Source: Chitinivibrionales bacterium (lineage in GTDB: Bacteria; Fibrobacterota; Chitinivibrionia; Chitinivibrionales; WJKA01). Taken from it: a stretch of 42,491 bases of DNA. The stretch spans positions 1 to 42,491 of the forward strand of contig WJLZ01000182.1 of NCBI GenBank assembly GCA_014728215.1, given 5' to 3'. Position 1 is the first letter of the stretch. Each line of letters starts with the position of its first letter. The notes below the pieces were generated by a model that did no database searches, was not told the DNA's origin, and saw only the letters and a list, made by a program, of their open reading frames with translations. Shown here in pieces: positions 8,761 through 17,360 of the stretch. Made by a program: the position numbers and the translations under genes.

Positions 8761-9854
8761 CGAACATCCACTTTCTCAAGGTCCGTCTCTTCAACTAACA
8801 CTTCGGCAACAAACTGTTTCAGTTCCGCCAGATTTTTCTTCTCGCCGTTGATATAGATCGAGGCGTCGTTATCATAGCCTGCAATTTTTTCGAAAACACT
8901 TTCATCATCGATAATAAGCCGCAGCTGCTGGATTATCTCCCAGACGCGCGGGTTGGCGACTTTATAAATTGTAAAGGCATATACCGGGCTTTTGATCAAG
9001 CTGGAAGTAGCTCCCTTTATTTTTGCGTGTACATTCCAGTAATAGGTTGTACCCGGTTCGAGCTGAGGTGATGACAGTGGAATGACATAGGAAAGTGCAT
9101 TCACCGATGCACTGTGAAAGGGCGGGCGGCTGATTGCATCGGCCATGGAACCGCCGGGGACTTCTTCGTAGATGTAAATGGTAAAGATGTCTTCGGTACC
9201 ATAAACACCCGGTAGAAGATCGGACCGCCACGAAAAGACCGGACGGGGTTCATAAATAGTTTGTGCACCGCCGGATGCCTCCCGACCGGGGTAATCTGGA
9301 ATCACATAGGTTACATTGGTAATCGTGTGTTGAGAGAAATCATTGTCGATAACTATACCCGACACGCTTCTTTCGAGATCGAGCCTGAATTCGATGGCGC
9401 CGTCGGGAATACGCTGGCCGATGGAGATTTTTTCCTTGATCGAGGGATCCTTTAGTTCATACACGGTTGTTTGTATCGATGTCCGCACGGCGAGGTTGTT
9501 CTCGGTGAGAAAATCATTACTCTTGATAAGGATACTCTCGTAAGGCTTGATCGAAAATGTGTTCGACAGGCCTTCATAGATACGCTGATTTCCCTGTGTT
9601 CCCGCAGATTCACTGTCCAGATACACCCGGTAGCGGAGCCGAAGCCCGGTATAGGTCGAATCGTCGGGATTGGTTATCTGGATGACAAACATGAGCGGAC
9701 CCAGACCGGAGGCAAAAATATCGAATTGCGAAATATGGGCATTGGTCATGGTGGAAGGAAGAGAGGGGATAAGATCGACGGTTACTCCAAGTAATGGAAA
9801 CACTACAAAAAAATGGAGGATGAACAGACGGGAAAGATGCTTTTTGAAACTCAT
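8757..9854 (-). CDS. Exported protein with Ig-like strands, first gene of the envelope operon
   Basis: A 365-residue protein of unknown family. I start it at the ATG at 9854 (MSFKKHLSRL), not at the in-frame ATG at 9914: it is preceded by a GGAAAG Shine-Dalgarno-like sequence and is followed directly by a good signal peptide ending near LLGVTV. The body is all-beta with Ig/FN3-like segments, such as YYWNVHAKIKG, the usual last strand of extracellular beta-sandwich repeats. A predicted helical, acidic tail follows (WEIIQQLRLI onward). Its TGA stop overlaps the next ATG by 4 bp. It is divergent from the VIT-domain gene. Role unknown; the context suggests an envelope complex with the two genes downstream. 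Confidence 0.65.
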   Translation of the reverse strand: MSFKKHLSRLFILHFFVVFPLLGVTVDLIPSLPSTMTNAHISQFDIFASGLGPLMFVIQITNPDDSTYTGLRLRYRVYLDSESAGTQGNQRIYEGLSNTFSIKPYESILIKSNDFLTENNLAVRTSIQTTVYELKDPSIKEKISIGQRIPDGAIEFRLDLERSVSGIVIDNDFSQHTITNVTYVIPDYPGREASGGAQTIYEPRPVFSWRSDLLPGVYGTEDIFTIYIYEEVPGGSMADAISRPPFHSASVNALSYVIPLSSPQLEPGTTYYWNVHAKIKGATSSLIKSPVYAFTIYKVANPRVWEIIQQLRLIIDDESVFEKIAGYDNDASIYINGEKKNLAELKQFVAEVLVEETDLEKVDVR

Positions 9855-10105
9855 ATGCTTTCCGTTATTTGACCAAAGACCAGTATGTTGTCTGTAATAT
9901 ATAATGTGATACATATAAGGTGGGTATGATTTTTACTAGAATTCAGTTAAATACAGGTGTTCGCCGTTGCCTTTTCATACATGCTCCTCTTAAATATCAG
10001 TGTTTCCATCCAGAAAACGCTTTTTACTCTCCGAAAGCATTTTCCTGCAAAATATTTTGTATTATTAAAGGTGAAAAAGATTCATAACCTTTTCCCGGAG
10101 GGATC
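9855..10105. other. Divergent promoter region between the envelope operon and the VIT-domain gene
   Basis: This 251-bp region must drive the leftward three-gene operon and the rightward VIT gene. It is AT-rich, but I could not find a convincing -35/-10 pair for either direction. CGGAGGGATC just before the ATG at 10106 is a strong ribosome binding site for the rightward gene. The annotated leftward start at 9854 leaves the longer 9914 start as a leader frame only. Confidence 0.45.
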
Positions 10106-12322
10106 ATGATAAGAAAAATGTTTCTGTCTGCTTTACTGCTTTTTAATGTTGTTTTTGCAATCGGCTATCAGCATGCTACCTTTAGAAGTCAATCAACTCA
10201 GGGGGTACCCTGGAATGGAACATCGAAGATAATCCGGGAATTATTCCGGATAACCGTTTATCCGGATTATCTGGATATTGAACTGGATTGGGAATTTGAT
10301 GTTAATGGGGTGGAACCGGATTCATTTAAAAATGCTCTGGAGATTGTCGGCAATATCAATCTTGAGAGAGGTTCTGTTGTTACAGGAATGCTGCTGTGGA
10401 ATGGTGATGATATCCTGAAAGCAAAACTAAAATCCGTTGAAGAAGCCCGGAAGCAGTACGAAGAAGTCGTCGACCGGGATGCCGATATTCCTCCTCCGCC
10501 ACGAGACCCGGTTATCTTCGAATACGGTTGGGCCCCTGATAATTATTATATGTCAATTTTTCCGGTAAGCTGGGGCGGTACGCGAAAAATGCGAATGCGC
10601 TATCTTATTCCATCACAAGAGTTGAATGGCACAACGAAGATCGGATTTCCGCACGCCTTTTCGGATAATGCTGAATATGTGATTTACAAAGGATCGGAGG
10701 TATCTTCATTCTACCTCGAATCATCTTCGGGAGCCATGCAGGAAATAACTGCGGATTCGATGACCCTTGAGCCCGGTGCAGGAAGGTATTCGTATAACTG
10801 TTTTCGATATATCACACCGCAGTTGTTTACCCAAACAGGTTCACGTTTGTATGTAAGTAATTTTTCCACTGCACGATTGAGCGGCGAAATGGTCCACTTT
10901 ATCGGCATGACTCCTGATAATATCGTTTTTAATTCTGCTTTAAAAGAGGAATTTGTCATTCTCTGGCGATGGAACAATAGTGAAGTACTCAGCAGGTATG
11001 GCAAACAGATCGTGGAACAATCGAATCTTCTGCAGCAATTTCTGATTGCACTTCACGAGAAAAAGAAAAAGGTTGCTTTGATTATCGATAAAGGCGGCAA
11101 TGAACGGATCATTTTCAATCTCGATCGCAAAGGCGGTCCGGAGTATAGCCGGATGATGAGCTTCTTATATGAGATCGGTACACGGCAGTTTGGAAATCCT
11201 CAGTCCGGCAGGGGACCGCAACTCACTCAGGCACAGATCGACAGCATTGTTGCGAAATCATTTTCTGAATTCGAAAATGCGTTGCAGGAGGCACTCTCGC
11301 TTTTTACAAATAACACTGGAGTGCTCAGGCATCTTATTTTGGTGACGGCTGGACCCGAGTGGATTCGGGAAAAGAGAAATGTCGGATCGATAGCCTGGGA
11401 TCCATCCATCGAAGTCTCCGGCCTTATAGAACATTTGCAGAAATACCAGTGGTTTAATGCATCGTTATATCCTCCACAAAAGCTTTTCTGGCCTGGTGTG
11501 GATATTAATGCATTTGCTGCAATGTATAATCATTCGCTGACTGCAACTGCGGTATTATCGAATGGAACAAACTCGTGCAGCACTTATGTACGTTCGGATA
11601 CGCGAAGCTCCTATTTCAATTACCGGCAGAGATACCGGATGCCTTCGTATGAACTGAAGCTCTTTACTGCGGAGCCTCTGGAACGCAGGATACACTGGAA
11701 TATCTATCTTAACGGAACATCCTTTGCTTCCTTTACCGAAAAACCATTGGCAATAGAGAGTGGTGATCCCATGCAATATGCACGGCTGGTGGGGGCAGAT
11801 CGGAATTTATTGTTTCTTGGATCAGAGAAACCGTCATCGATGGCCGCCACGTTGGGTTTTGTTGATGAGGAATATGCGTTGCTTGCGCTTGAAGAAGATG
11901 TGCTTCCGGATTCAGTGGCGGAACATTATGTCACTCGTGGGGTGCCGGACCTTCTGGCTGAAGATATCTTTCCGTCAGCTGATGACACATTAGCTTCGAT
12001 TGAAGCTGAGGGTAATTCGGTTACTGATGTAAAAAATACCAGTCTGAATGGTAAAAAGCTGGTGAATGGAATTCATGCGCAGGTAACCGGACGCAGTCTT
12101 GTGTTGCATTTTGACTGGAGTGTGATCGAAAATCCCGAACAACTATCAATAATGCTTTTCACTGTTACCGGGAAGCTTATTCGGCGATGGAATTACACCG
12201 ATATTGCAGGGATGAACCGGGTTGAATGGACAGCGGTTGATAACGCTGTTTCGCACAGCTCGTATATCCTGAAAATCAGAGCGGACAACGAGATCGCCGG
12301 GAAAGTGATAACGTTGCTGTGA
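10106..12322 (+). CDS. Secreted VIT-domain protein with degenerate vWA-like domain and C-terminal sorting-like module
   Basis: A 738-residue surface protein. The signal peptide spans about 1-19. A VIT (vault/inter-alpha-trypsin) domain covers about 45-172, recognisable from EEARKQYEEVV (112-122), DNYYMSIFPV (145-154) and a basic MRMRYLIPS strand. Residues about 322-450 look like a von Willebrand A fold, but the expected metal-site DxSxS is replaced by DKGGN (328-332), so a functional MIDAS is doubtful. The last ~55 residues (LFTVTGKLIRRW onward) form a FlgD-Ig/T9SS-like sandwich. The strong RBS CGGAGGG supports the start. It is divergent from the envelope operon, and its stop lies 6 bp from the dxs stop. 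VIT-vWA proteins usually act in adhesion or extracellular matrix; a specific ligand cannot be given. Confidence 0.75.
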   Translation: MIRKMFLSALLLFNVVFAIGYQHATFRSQSTQGVPWNGTSKIIRELFRITVYPDYLDIELDWEFDVNGVEPDSFKNALEIVGNINLERGSVVTGMLLWNGDDILKAKLKSVEEARKQYEEVVDRDADIPPPPRDPVIFEYGWAPDNYYMSIFPVSWGGTRKMRMRYLIPSQELNGTTKIGFPHAFSDNAEYVIYKGSEVSSFYLESSSGAMQEITADSMTLEPGAGRYSYNCFRYITPQLFTQTGSRLYVSNFSTARLSGEMVHFIGMTPDNIVFNSALKEEFVILWRWNNSEVLSRYGKQIVEQSNLLQQFLIALHEKKKKVALIIDKGGNERIIFNLDRKGGPEYSRMMSFLYEIGTRQFGNPQSGRGPQLTQAQIDSIVAKSFSEFENALQEALSLFTNNTGVLRHLILVTAGPEWIREKRNVGSIAWDPSIEVSGLIEHLQKYQWFNASLYPPQKLFWPGVDINAFAAMYNHSLTATAVLSNGTNSCSTYVRSDTRSSYFNYRQRYRMPSYELKLFTAEPLERRIHWNIYLNGTSFASFTEKPLAIESGDPMQYARLVGADRNLLFLGSEKPSSMAATLGFVDEEYALLALEEDVLPDSVAEHYVTRGVPDLLAEDIFPSADDTLASIEAEGNSVTDVKNTSLNGKKLVNGIHAQVTGRSLVLHFDWSVIENPEQLSIMLFTVTGKLIRRWNYTDIAGMNRVEWTAVDNAVSHSSYILKIRADNEIAGKVITLL

Positions 12323-12328
12323 GGTGAC

Positions 12329-14305
12329 TCAGCCTTTCACAAAAGCGCGTATCTGCTTTGCAATGCCTTCGGCGTCGAGCTTGAGATTTTTCAGAAGGAT
12401 TTTCAGGTCGCCGTGTTCGACGAATTCATCGGGATAGCCCAGGCAGAGAAATTTCGGAAGCCCCTTTTTCCCGCTTTGAGTGGCAAGTTCGAGGATGCCT
12501 GAGCCGAATCCGCCGGAAAGGATATTGTTTTCAAGGGTGATAATATGAGAATAGGAATCGAAAAGCTTTGTGTAAAATGCTTTATCGAGAGGCTTTACAA
12601 AACGAGCGCTGACAAGTGCCGGGGAGATGCTCTCTTTTTCGAGCAGTGTTATGGCTTCCTGTGCCGCGGCACAGGTGACCCCCGTTGCTATTATCGCGCA
12701 TTTTTTACCCTCCCTTTCGATTTCCGGCCTGCCGATCGGCAGGGGGGCGGGATTTTTATCCAATGGAACACCCAATCCTGAACCACGAGGGTAGCGGAGG
12801 AAGGAGGGCCCATCGTTGTATTCAAGCGCTGTCAACAGCATATTTTTCAGTTCCCGTTCATCCTTGGGTGTCATGATTAACGCCCGGGGAACGGTGCGGA
12901 GAAAGGAGAGATCAAACATGCCATGATGAGTCGGGCCGTCATCACCTACGAGACCCGCCCGGTCGATACAGAACACGATCGGAAGCTTATCCAGAGCAAC
13001 ATCATGCATAATCTGGTCGTAGGCCCGCTGAAGAAAGGTTGAATAGAGGGCGACGACCGGTTTGAGACCGTTCAGGGCCAATCCTGCTGAAAAAGTCACA
13101 GCGTGGGACTCGGCAATACCGACATCAAAAAAGCGATCGGGATAGGTATCTCTGAAAAATTTCAGCCCGGTGCCGTCGGGCATGGCCGCGGTAATGGCGA
13201 CAATATCCTTTCGTTTGGCGCCAAACTCGACAAGGGATTTTCCGAAAACCTGGCTGTAAGTCGGCCCCTTTTTCCCTTTCCCATTGACTGTTCCGGTGGT
13301 TTTCGAAAAGGCCGATATGCCATGATATTTGGTGGCGTCGTCTTCGGCAAAGCGGTAGCCTTTTCCTTTTTTGGTGATCACATGAATAATAGCCGGTTCC
13401 TTGGAGGTGTCGCGGGCAAATTTAAATACCTCGATCATTTCTGCAATATTATGGCCGTCAACAGGACCAAAATACCGGATTCCCATATCCTCAAACAGCT
13501 TGCCCGGAATAACAAAATGCTTCAGAGTATCGTCGATATCGTGCACCAGGTTTCGGATGCTTTTCCCTACATGGGACATATTCCCCAGAAGTTGCCAGAC
13601 CTGTCCTTTGATTTTATGAAACCGCCGGTCGGTAATAACCCGGGTCAGATAGCGTGACAGGGCGCCCACGTTTTTCGAGATAGACATCTTGTTGTCATTA
13701 AGGATGATTGTCATTTTGGTCGAATGGGTCCCCAGGTTATTTAAGCCTTCGAAAGCAAGGCCGCCCGAAAGGGAACCATCCCCGATAACCGCCACTACAT
13801 CAAATTTCTCTTTTTTAATATCCCGTGCCATGGCAATACCCAGGCTGGTGGATATGGATGTCGATGCATGACCGGTAGAGACGGTGTCGTATTCACTTTC
13901 CGAGATTCGGGGGAACCCGCTGATTCCTTTGTATTGACGGAGTGTGTTGAAATTCTCCCGCCGTCCGGTAAGAATTTTATGCGCGTATGCCTGATGTCCC
14001 ACATCCCAGACAAGCTTATCTTTGGGAGTATCGTAAACATAATGGAGAGCAATAGCAAGCTCGACTGCACCCAGACTGGGAGCGAGATGACCGCCGTGTT
14101 GGCTGACATTATCGAGCATAAGCTCGCGGATCTCCCGGGCAACAAGGCGCAGCTTATTTAAAGGTATTTTTCGAAGATCCCGGGGGGAATCTATCGTATC
14201 GATGAGCCGCTTCGGTTGCTCGGGAGACGGTGTCTTACGTTTCTGTTTTGTGGTTTTTCTGGACCGCTGTTGATTTTCTTTCACTGTCGGCACAATCTGT
14301 TCCAT
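12329..14305 (-). CDS. dxs: 1-deoxy-D-xylulose-5-phosphate synthase
   Basis: First enzyme of the MEP isoprenoid pathway: it condenses pyruvate and glyceraldehyde-3-phosphate using thiamine diphosphate. The 658 residues include a Lys/Arg/Gln-rich N-terminal extension of about 33 residues before the usual LIDTIDSPRDL opening. QHGGHLAPSLG (69-79) and GHASTSIS (145-152) are substrate and cofactor histidine motifs. GDGSLSGG (175-182) with LNN (188-190) is the thiamine-binding GDG-N motif. The pyrimidine domain motifs GIAESHAV and VGDDGPTHHG follow, with the transketolase C-terminal domain last. No in-frame ATG lies nearer the canonical start, so the extension is kept although the RBS is weak. It converges with the VIT gene, 6 bp apart, and diverges from tgt. 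Confidence 0.95.
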   Translation of the reverse strand: MEQIVPTVKENQQRSRKTTKQKRKTPSPEQPKRLIDTIDSPRDLRKIPLNKLRLVAREIRELMLDNVSQHGGHLAPSLGAVELAIALHYVYDTPKDKLVWDVGHQAYAHKILTGRRENFNTLRQYKGISGFPRISESEYDTVSTGHASTSISTSLGIAMARDIKKEKFDVVAVIGDGSLSGGLAFEGLNNLGTHSTKMTIILNDNKMSISKNVGALSRYLTRVITDRRFHKIKGQVWQLLGNMSHVGKSIRNLVHDIDDTLKHFVIPGKLFEDMGIRYFGPVDGHNIAEMIEVFKFARDTSKEPAIIHVITKKGKGYRFAEDDATKYHGISAFSKTTGTVNGKGKKGPTYSQVFGKSLVEFGAKRKDIVAITAAMPDGTGLKFFRDTYPDRFFDVGIAESHAVTFSAGLALNGLKPVVALYSTFLQRAYDQIMHDVALDKLPIVFCIDRAGLVGDDGPTHHGMFDLSFLRTVPRALIMTPKDERELKNMLLTALEYNDGPSFLRYPRGSGLGVPLDKNPAPLPIGRPEIEREGKKCAIIATGVTCAAAQEAITLLEKESISPALVSARFVKPLDKAFYTKLFDSYSHIITLENNILSGGFGSGILELATQSGKKGLPKFLCLGYPDEFVEHGDLKILLKNLKLDAEGIAKQIRAFVKG

Positions 14306-14596
14306 TAAAGGTATATAAAAATAATGTTCTGCATCAGCAGGAAGACCTTTTGTATTCCAATCAAATGCGTTTTATACGACCCTGAAGCACTTTTCCGGAA
14401 GTACTCCGCTATCGGGTAGAGTCTATAAATATATATAGCATAACAATATACAATACTGATATATAACCGTGCTGATTCTTTAAAGATACCTCAATCGATG
14501 AATATGATCAAGATATGAAAGATATTTCAAAATTAAAATACGAAAAATGGAGCATTGTATTTTATACATTTAACCTCCAACAGAAAATAGTCGTTG
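14306..14596. other. Divergent dxs/tgt regulatory region
   Basis: A 291-bp, strongly AT-rich stretch, including runs such as TATAAATATATATAG near 14425-14439, carries the promoters of dxs (-) and tgt (+). I could not pick a convincing -35/-10 pair among the many AT-rich hexamers. A 71-codon plus-strand frame (14515-14730) overlaps tgt in another frame and is not credible. Shine-Dalgarno sequences are weak for both genes. Confidence 0.4.
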
Positions 14597-15748
14597 ATGC
14601 TCAAAGAATTTGCCTACTCTCTGGAAGGAAAAGATCCGCATTCCCGGGCCCGGGCCGGGTTGTTTCAGACGGCTCATGGAACAATCGAAACCCCGATATT
14701 CATGCCGGTGGGTACACAAGCCACGGTTAAATCGCTCTCACCCCGGGAACTGCAGGAATGTGGCAGCTCAATTATTCTGGCAAATACCTATCATCTCCAT
14801 CTCCGCCCCGGTGATATGCTTATACGTGATGCCGGCGGACTGCATGCTTTCGAAAACTGGGATCGAGCGATCCTGACCGACAGCGGTGGTTTCCAGGTTT
14901 TCAGCCTGAAAGATATTTCAAAAATTACCGAGGATGGCGTCTGGTTTCAATCTCATCTTGATGGTTCTCGTCACTTTTTCTCTCCCGAGAGTGTAATGGA
15001 GATCGAGCATAATCTGGGCGCGGATATTATCATGGCCTTTGATGAATGTCCATCCGCCGATGCCGATGACAGCGAAAAGGTAAAAGCTGTGGAACGAACA
15101 ATTCGCTGGGCCGCTCGCTGTATCGAGGCCCATGTAAAAACACCCTTCCATTTTGGCTACAACCAGGCGCTGTTCGGGATCACGCAGGGAGGGACCAATA
15201 AAGAACTCCGGAAAAAGTGTACTACCGAGCTGGTTGCCATGGATTTTCCCGGTTATGCTGTCGGGGGACTGGCGGTTGGTGAGAAAATCGAAACCATGTA
15301 TGAGATTGCAGAATATAACGCTTCACTGCTGCCAACGGAAAAACCACGGTATCTCATGGGCGTTGGTATGCCCCGTGATATTCTTGAATGTATCGAGCGG
15401 GGAATCGATATGTTCGACTGTGTTCTTCCCACACGCAATGGAAGAAACGGCTCGGTATTTACCTGGAATGGTAAACTCAACCTTCGGAATGCCGGCCATG
15501 CCCGTGATTTCGATACCCCCATCGATCCTGAATGTTCCTGTTATGCATGTACAAATTTCAGCCGTTCTTATCTTCGTCACTGTATCCTTGCTGGAGAAAT
15601 TTTAGGCATACGTTTGACAACGCTTCATAATATTTATTTCTTTCTATATTTGGTGCGAAAAGCACGAGAACATATTTTAAACGGTACCTTTACGCAATGG
15701 AAGGGTGACGTTTTGCAGAGAATGAATGCCGGAATGAAGAACGCATGA
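14597..15748 (+). CDS. tgt: tRNA-guanine transglycosylase (queuine tRNA-ribosyltransferase)
   Basis: Exchanges guanine 34 of GUN-anticodon tRNAs for the queuosine precursor preQ1. The protein has 383 residues, normal for bacterial Tgt. ILTDSGGFQVFSL holds the substrate-binding aspartate. VGGLAVGE and DCVLPTRNGRNG (with the nucleophilic aspartate) follow. The C-terminal zinc site CSCYAC plus a later cysteine and histidine (LRHC, TTLHNI) is complete. I start at ATG 14597; a TTG one codon upstream is in frame but less likely. No strong RBS is visible. It is followed 21 bp later by the peptidase gene, so the two may be co-transcribed. The rest of the queuosine pathway is not in the window. Confidence 0.95.
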   Translation: MLKEFAYSLEGKDPHSRARAGLFQTAHGTIETPIFMPVGTQATVKSLSPRELQECGSSIILANTYHLHLRPGDMLIRDAGGLHAFENWDRAILTDSGGFQVFSLKDISKITEDGVWFQSHLDGSRHFFSPESVMEIEHNLGADIIMAFDECPSADADDSEKVKAVERTIRWAARCIEAHVKTPFHFGYNQALFGITQGGTNKELRKKCTTELVAMDFPGYAVGGLAVGEKIETMYEIAEYNASLLPTEKPRYLMGVGMPRDILECIERGIDMFDCVLPTRNGRNGSVFTWNGKLNLRNAGHARDFDTPIDPECSCYACTNFSRSYLRHCILAGEILGIRLTTLHNIYFFLYLVRKAREHILNGTFTQWKGDVLQRMNAGMKNA

Positions 15749-15769
15749 AGTTGAGGTGAGAGGAAAAAA

Positions 15770-16723
15770 ATGCACAAAGAATTAAAAAGTGTCGCAAAAA
15801 ATGCGCTCGCTGAATGTCTGAACCTGGGGCGGAAAGAGCAGCTTCTGGTTATATGCGATCCGCCCTGTTTTGGGATCGGTTCGGCTTTCTGGGAGGCCGG
15901 AAGAGAGCGGTGCAGGGAAGCGGTTATGGTGCAGATCAGTCCACGCAAAGAAAGTGGTAATGAGCCGCCCGCAGCAGTCGGGGAACTGTTTTGTCAGTTC
16001 GATGTCGCAGTGATGCCGACGTCCAAATCCCTGTCGCATACCAAAGCCCGTCGAAAAGCTTCTGATCAGGGAGTCCGCATCGCAACGCTTCCCGGAATTA
16101 CCCCCGATATGTTCATACGGACAATGAACACCAACTGGGAAAAACTGGGTGTTCAGACCCGTAAAGTAGCTGCCCAGTTGTCGTCATCCAGAAAAATAAG
16201 GATCCAGAGCGACGCAGGGACCGATTTGACATTTGAAACAGGCGGACGGCATGCCAAAGTTGATGACGGCCGTCTGAATTTCAAAGGAGCCTTCGGAAAC
16301 CTTCCGGCTGGAGAGGCATATATGGCGCCTGCTGAAGGTACTGCTGAAGGGGTGATTGTTTTTGACGGTTCCTTTCCCCTTGTAGGCATTCTGGATACAC
16401 CGCTTATTTTGAAGGTGCGGGAAGGCAAGGTGACTGAAGTCAAAGGACACAGCTGTGCAAAACAGTTGGAAGAACTCTTTCTGAAATACCGGAAAGCATC
16501 GCGAACAATTGCCGAATTCGGCGTCGGAACCCTCGATACTGCCCGGATAAGCGGTAATGTTCTGGAAGATGAAAAGGTCAAGGGAACAGTCCATATCGCT
16601 ATCGGTGATAATGCATCGATGGGCGGGAATGTTTCGGTCCCGATTCACCTCGATGGTATCATAAAGAATCCCTCGGTATGGCTCGATTACGCCCAATGGA
16701 TGGATAAAGGCCAATTGGTGTAA
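15770..16723 (+). CDS. M29-like aminopeptidase (AmpS/PepS-related)
   Basis: A 317-residue protein, shorter than classical ~410-residue M29 aminopeptidases, matching their metal-binding C-terminal half best. Candidate ligands for the two-metal site are all present in order: E182 in AGEAYMAP, E249 in AEFGVG, H275 in VHIAIGDN, H293 and D295 in HLDG. The N-terminal part (about 1-130) is a compact alpha/beta domain with no signal peptide, so a cytoplasmic role in peptide turnover is expected. GAGGTGAGAGGAA precedes the ATG by 8 nt. It follows tgt closely. Substrate range cannot be predicted. Confidence 0.8.
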   Translation: MHKELKSVAKNALAECLNLGRKEQLLVICDPPCFGIGSAFWEAGRERCREAVMVQISPRKESGNEPPAAVGELFCQFDVAVMPTSKSLSHTKARRKASDQGVRIATLPGITPDMFIRTMNTNWEKLGVQTRKVAAQLSSSRKIRIQSDAGTDLTFETGGRHAKVDDGRLNFKGAFGNLPAGEAYMAPAEGTAEGVIVFDGSFPLVGILDTPLILKVREGKVTEVKGHSCAKQLEELFLKYRKASRTIAEFGVGTLDTARISGNVLEDEKVKGTVHIAIGDNASMGGNVSVPIHLDGIIKNPSVWLDYAQWMDKGQLV

Positions 16724-16802
16724 AGAGTTGGAGGGAATGACGGAGATAATTGATAAGAATAATGGATGAAGTTATGGGGGCATTACTCCACTACTTCAGC
16801 AA

Positions 16803-16823
16803 CCAGTGACCAGTGACCAGTGA
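16803..16823. repeat. Three exact tandem copies of CCAGTGA, overlapping the smr start
   Basis: CCAGTGA occurs at 16803-16809, 16810-16816 and 16817-16823. The last copy supplies the GTG start codon at 16820 of the Smr-domain gene; TGA at 16814-16816, from the previous copy, closes the same frame upstream. A change in copy number would move the frame and the start region. Confidence 0.8.
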
Positions 16824-17224
16824 CTGAGAAAAAACGATCAGACAGGGAAGAAATATTACGCCACCTTGACAAGTACGGGGTTGTCGATAAGGATTCGTTG
16901 AGATTTTCACGCAAAAATCGACGGAGGCCTGGACGAACAGGGCGCCGACAGCGGAATCGGGAAATACTGGACCTTCATGGGCTTACCGAAGAACAGGCTG
17001 CCGTGCATGTACGGGCGAGTATCGAGCGGTGCAAAGAAAACGGCATTGCGCAGGTGTTGATTATCCATGGGAAAGGATATCATTCTACACCCGGAGAAGG
17101 GCCGGTACTCAAAAAACTGGTCAGGACCATGCTCGATCATGAGCTGCGGTCGATTATCAGAGACTGGATTCCCGCTCTTCCCAGAGACGGCGGGGAAGGG
17201 GCGACCGTAGTGAGGCTGAGATGA
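16820..17224 (+). CDS. Smr-domain protein (MutS2-type C-terminal nuclease domain)
   Basis: A 134-residue stand-alone Smr protein. A basic, Arg-rich N-terminal tail (about 1-48) precedes the Smr domain. The signature DLHG (51-54) and HGKG (83-86) motifs are intact, and GGEGATVVRL near the end closes the domain. Stand-alone Smr proteins bind branched or structured nucleic acids and some have endonuclease activity; the exact role here is unknown. The start is a GTG inside the CCAGTGA tandem repeat, with no Shine-Dalgarno sequence and a stop two codons upstream. A TTG at residue 27 is the only later alternative before the domain. Confidence 0.85.
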   Translation: MTEKKRSDREEILRHLDKYGVVDKDSLRFSRKNRRRPGRTGRRQRNREILDLHGLTEEQAAVHVRASIERCKENGIAQVLIIHGKGYHSTPGEGPVLKKLVRTMLDHELRSIIRDWIPALPRDGGEGATVVRLR

Positions 17225-17243
17225 AGATGGCATGAGAATAAAA

Positions 17244-17265
17244 GACCCTTCGATAAACTCAGGAC
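17244..17265. repeat. Widespread intergenic repeat word GTCCTGAGTTTATCGAAGGG (minus strand)
   Basis: The minus strand here reads GTCCTGAGTTTATCGAAGGG followed by TC. This matches a short repeat known from intergenic DNA of many unrelated bacteria, whose commoner form is CCTGAGCTTGTCGAAGG. In spurious translations it shows up as PEFIEGS or PELVEGS, and the minus-strand frame here indeed reads PEFIEGSF. It sits between the convergent smr and 981-residue genes. No function is established. Confidence 0.7.
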
Positions 17266-17360
17266 AATACAACGAAAATGATTACGATTATAGAATGGGA
17301 AAGGCAGACTGCTTCCTTATTCATCGATCGTTCTCGTGATCTTTTTTCGCTCTTATAAAT

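Noticed and set aside
14515-14730. 71-codon plus-strand frame across the dxs/tgt region
   Set aside because: It overlaps tgt in another frame and its sequence shows no family resemblance.
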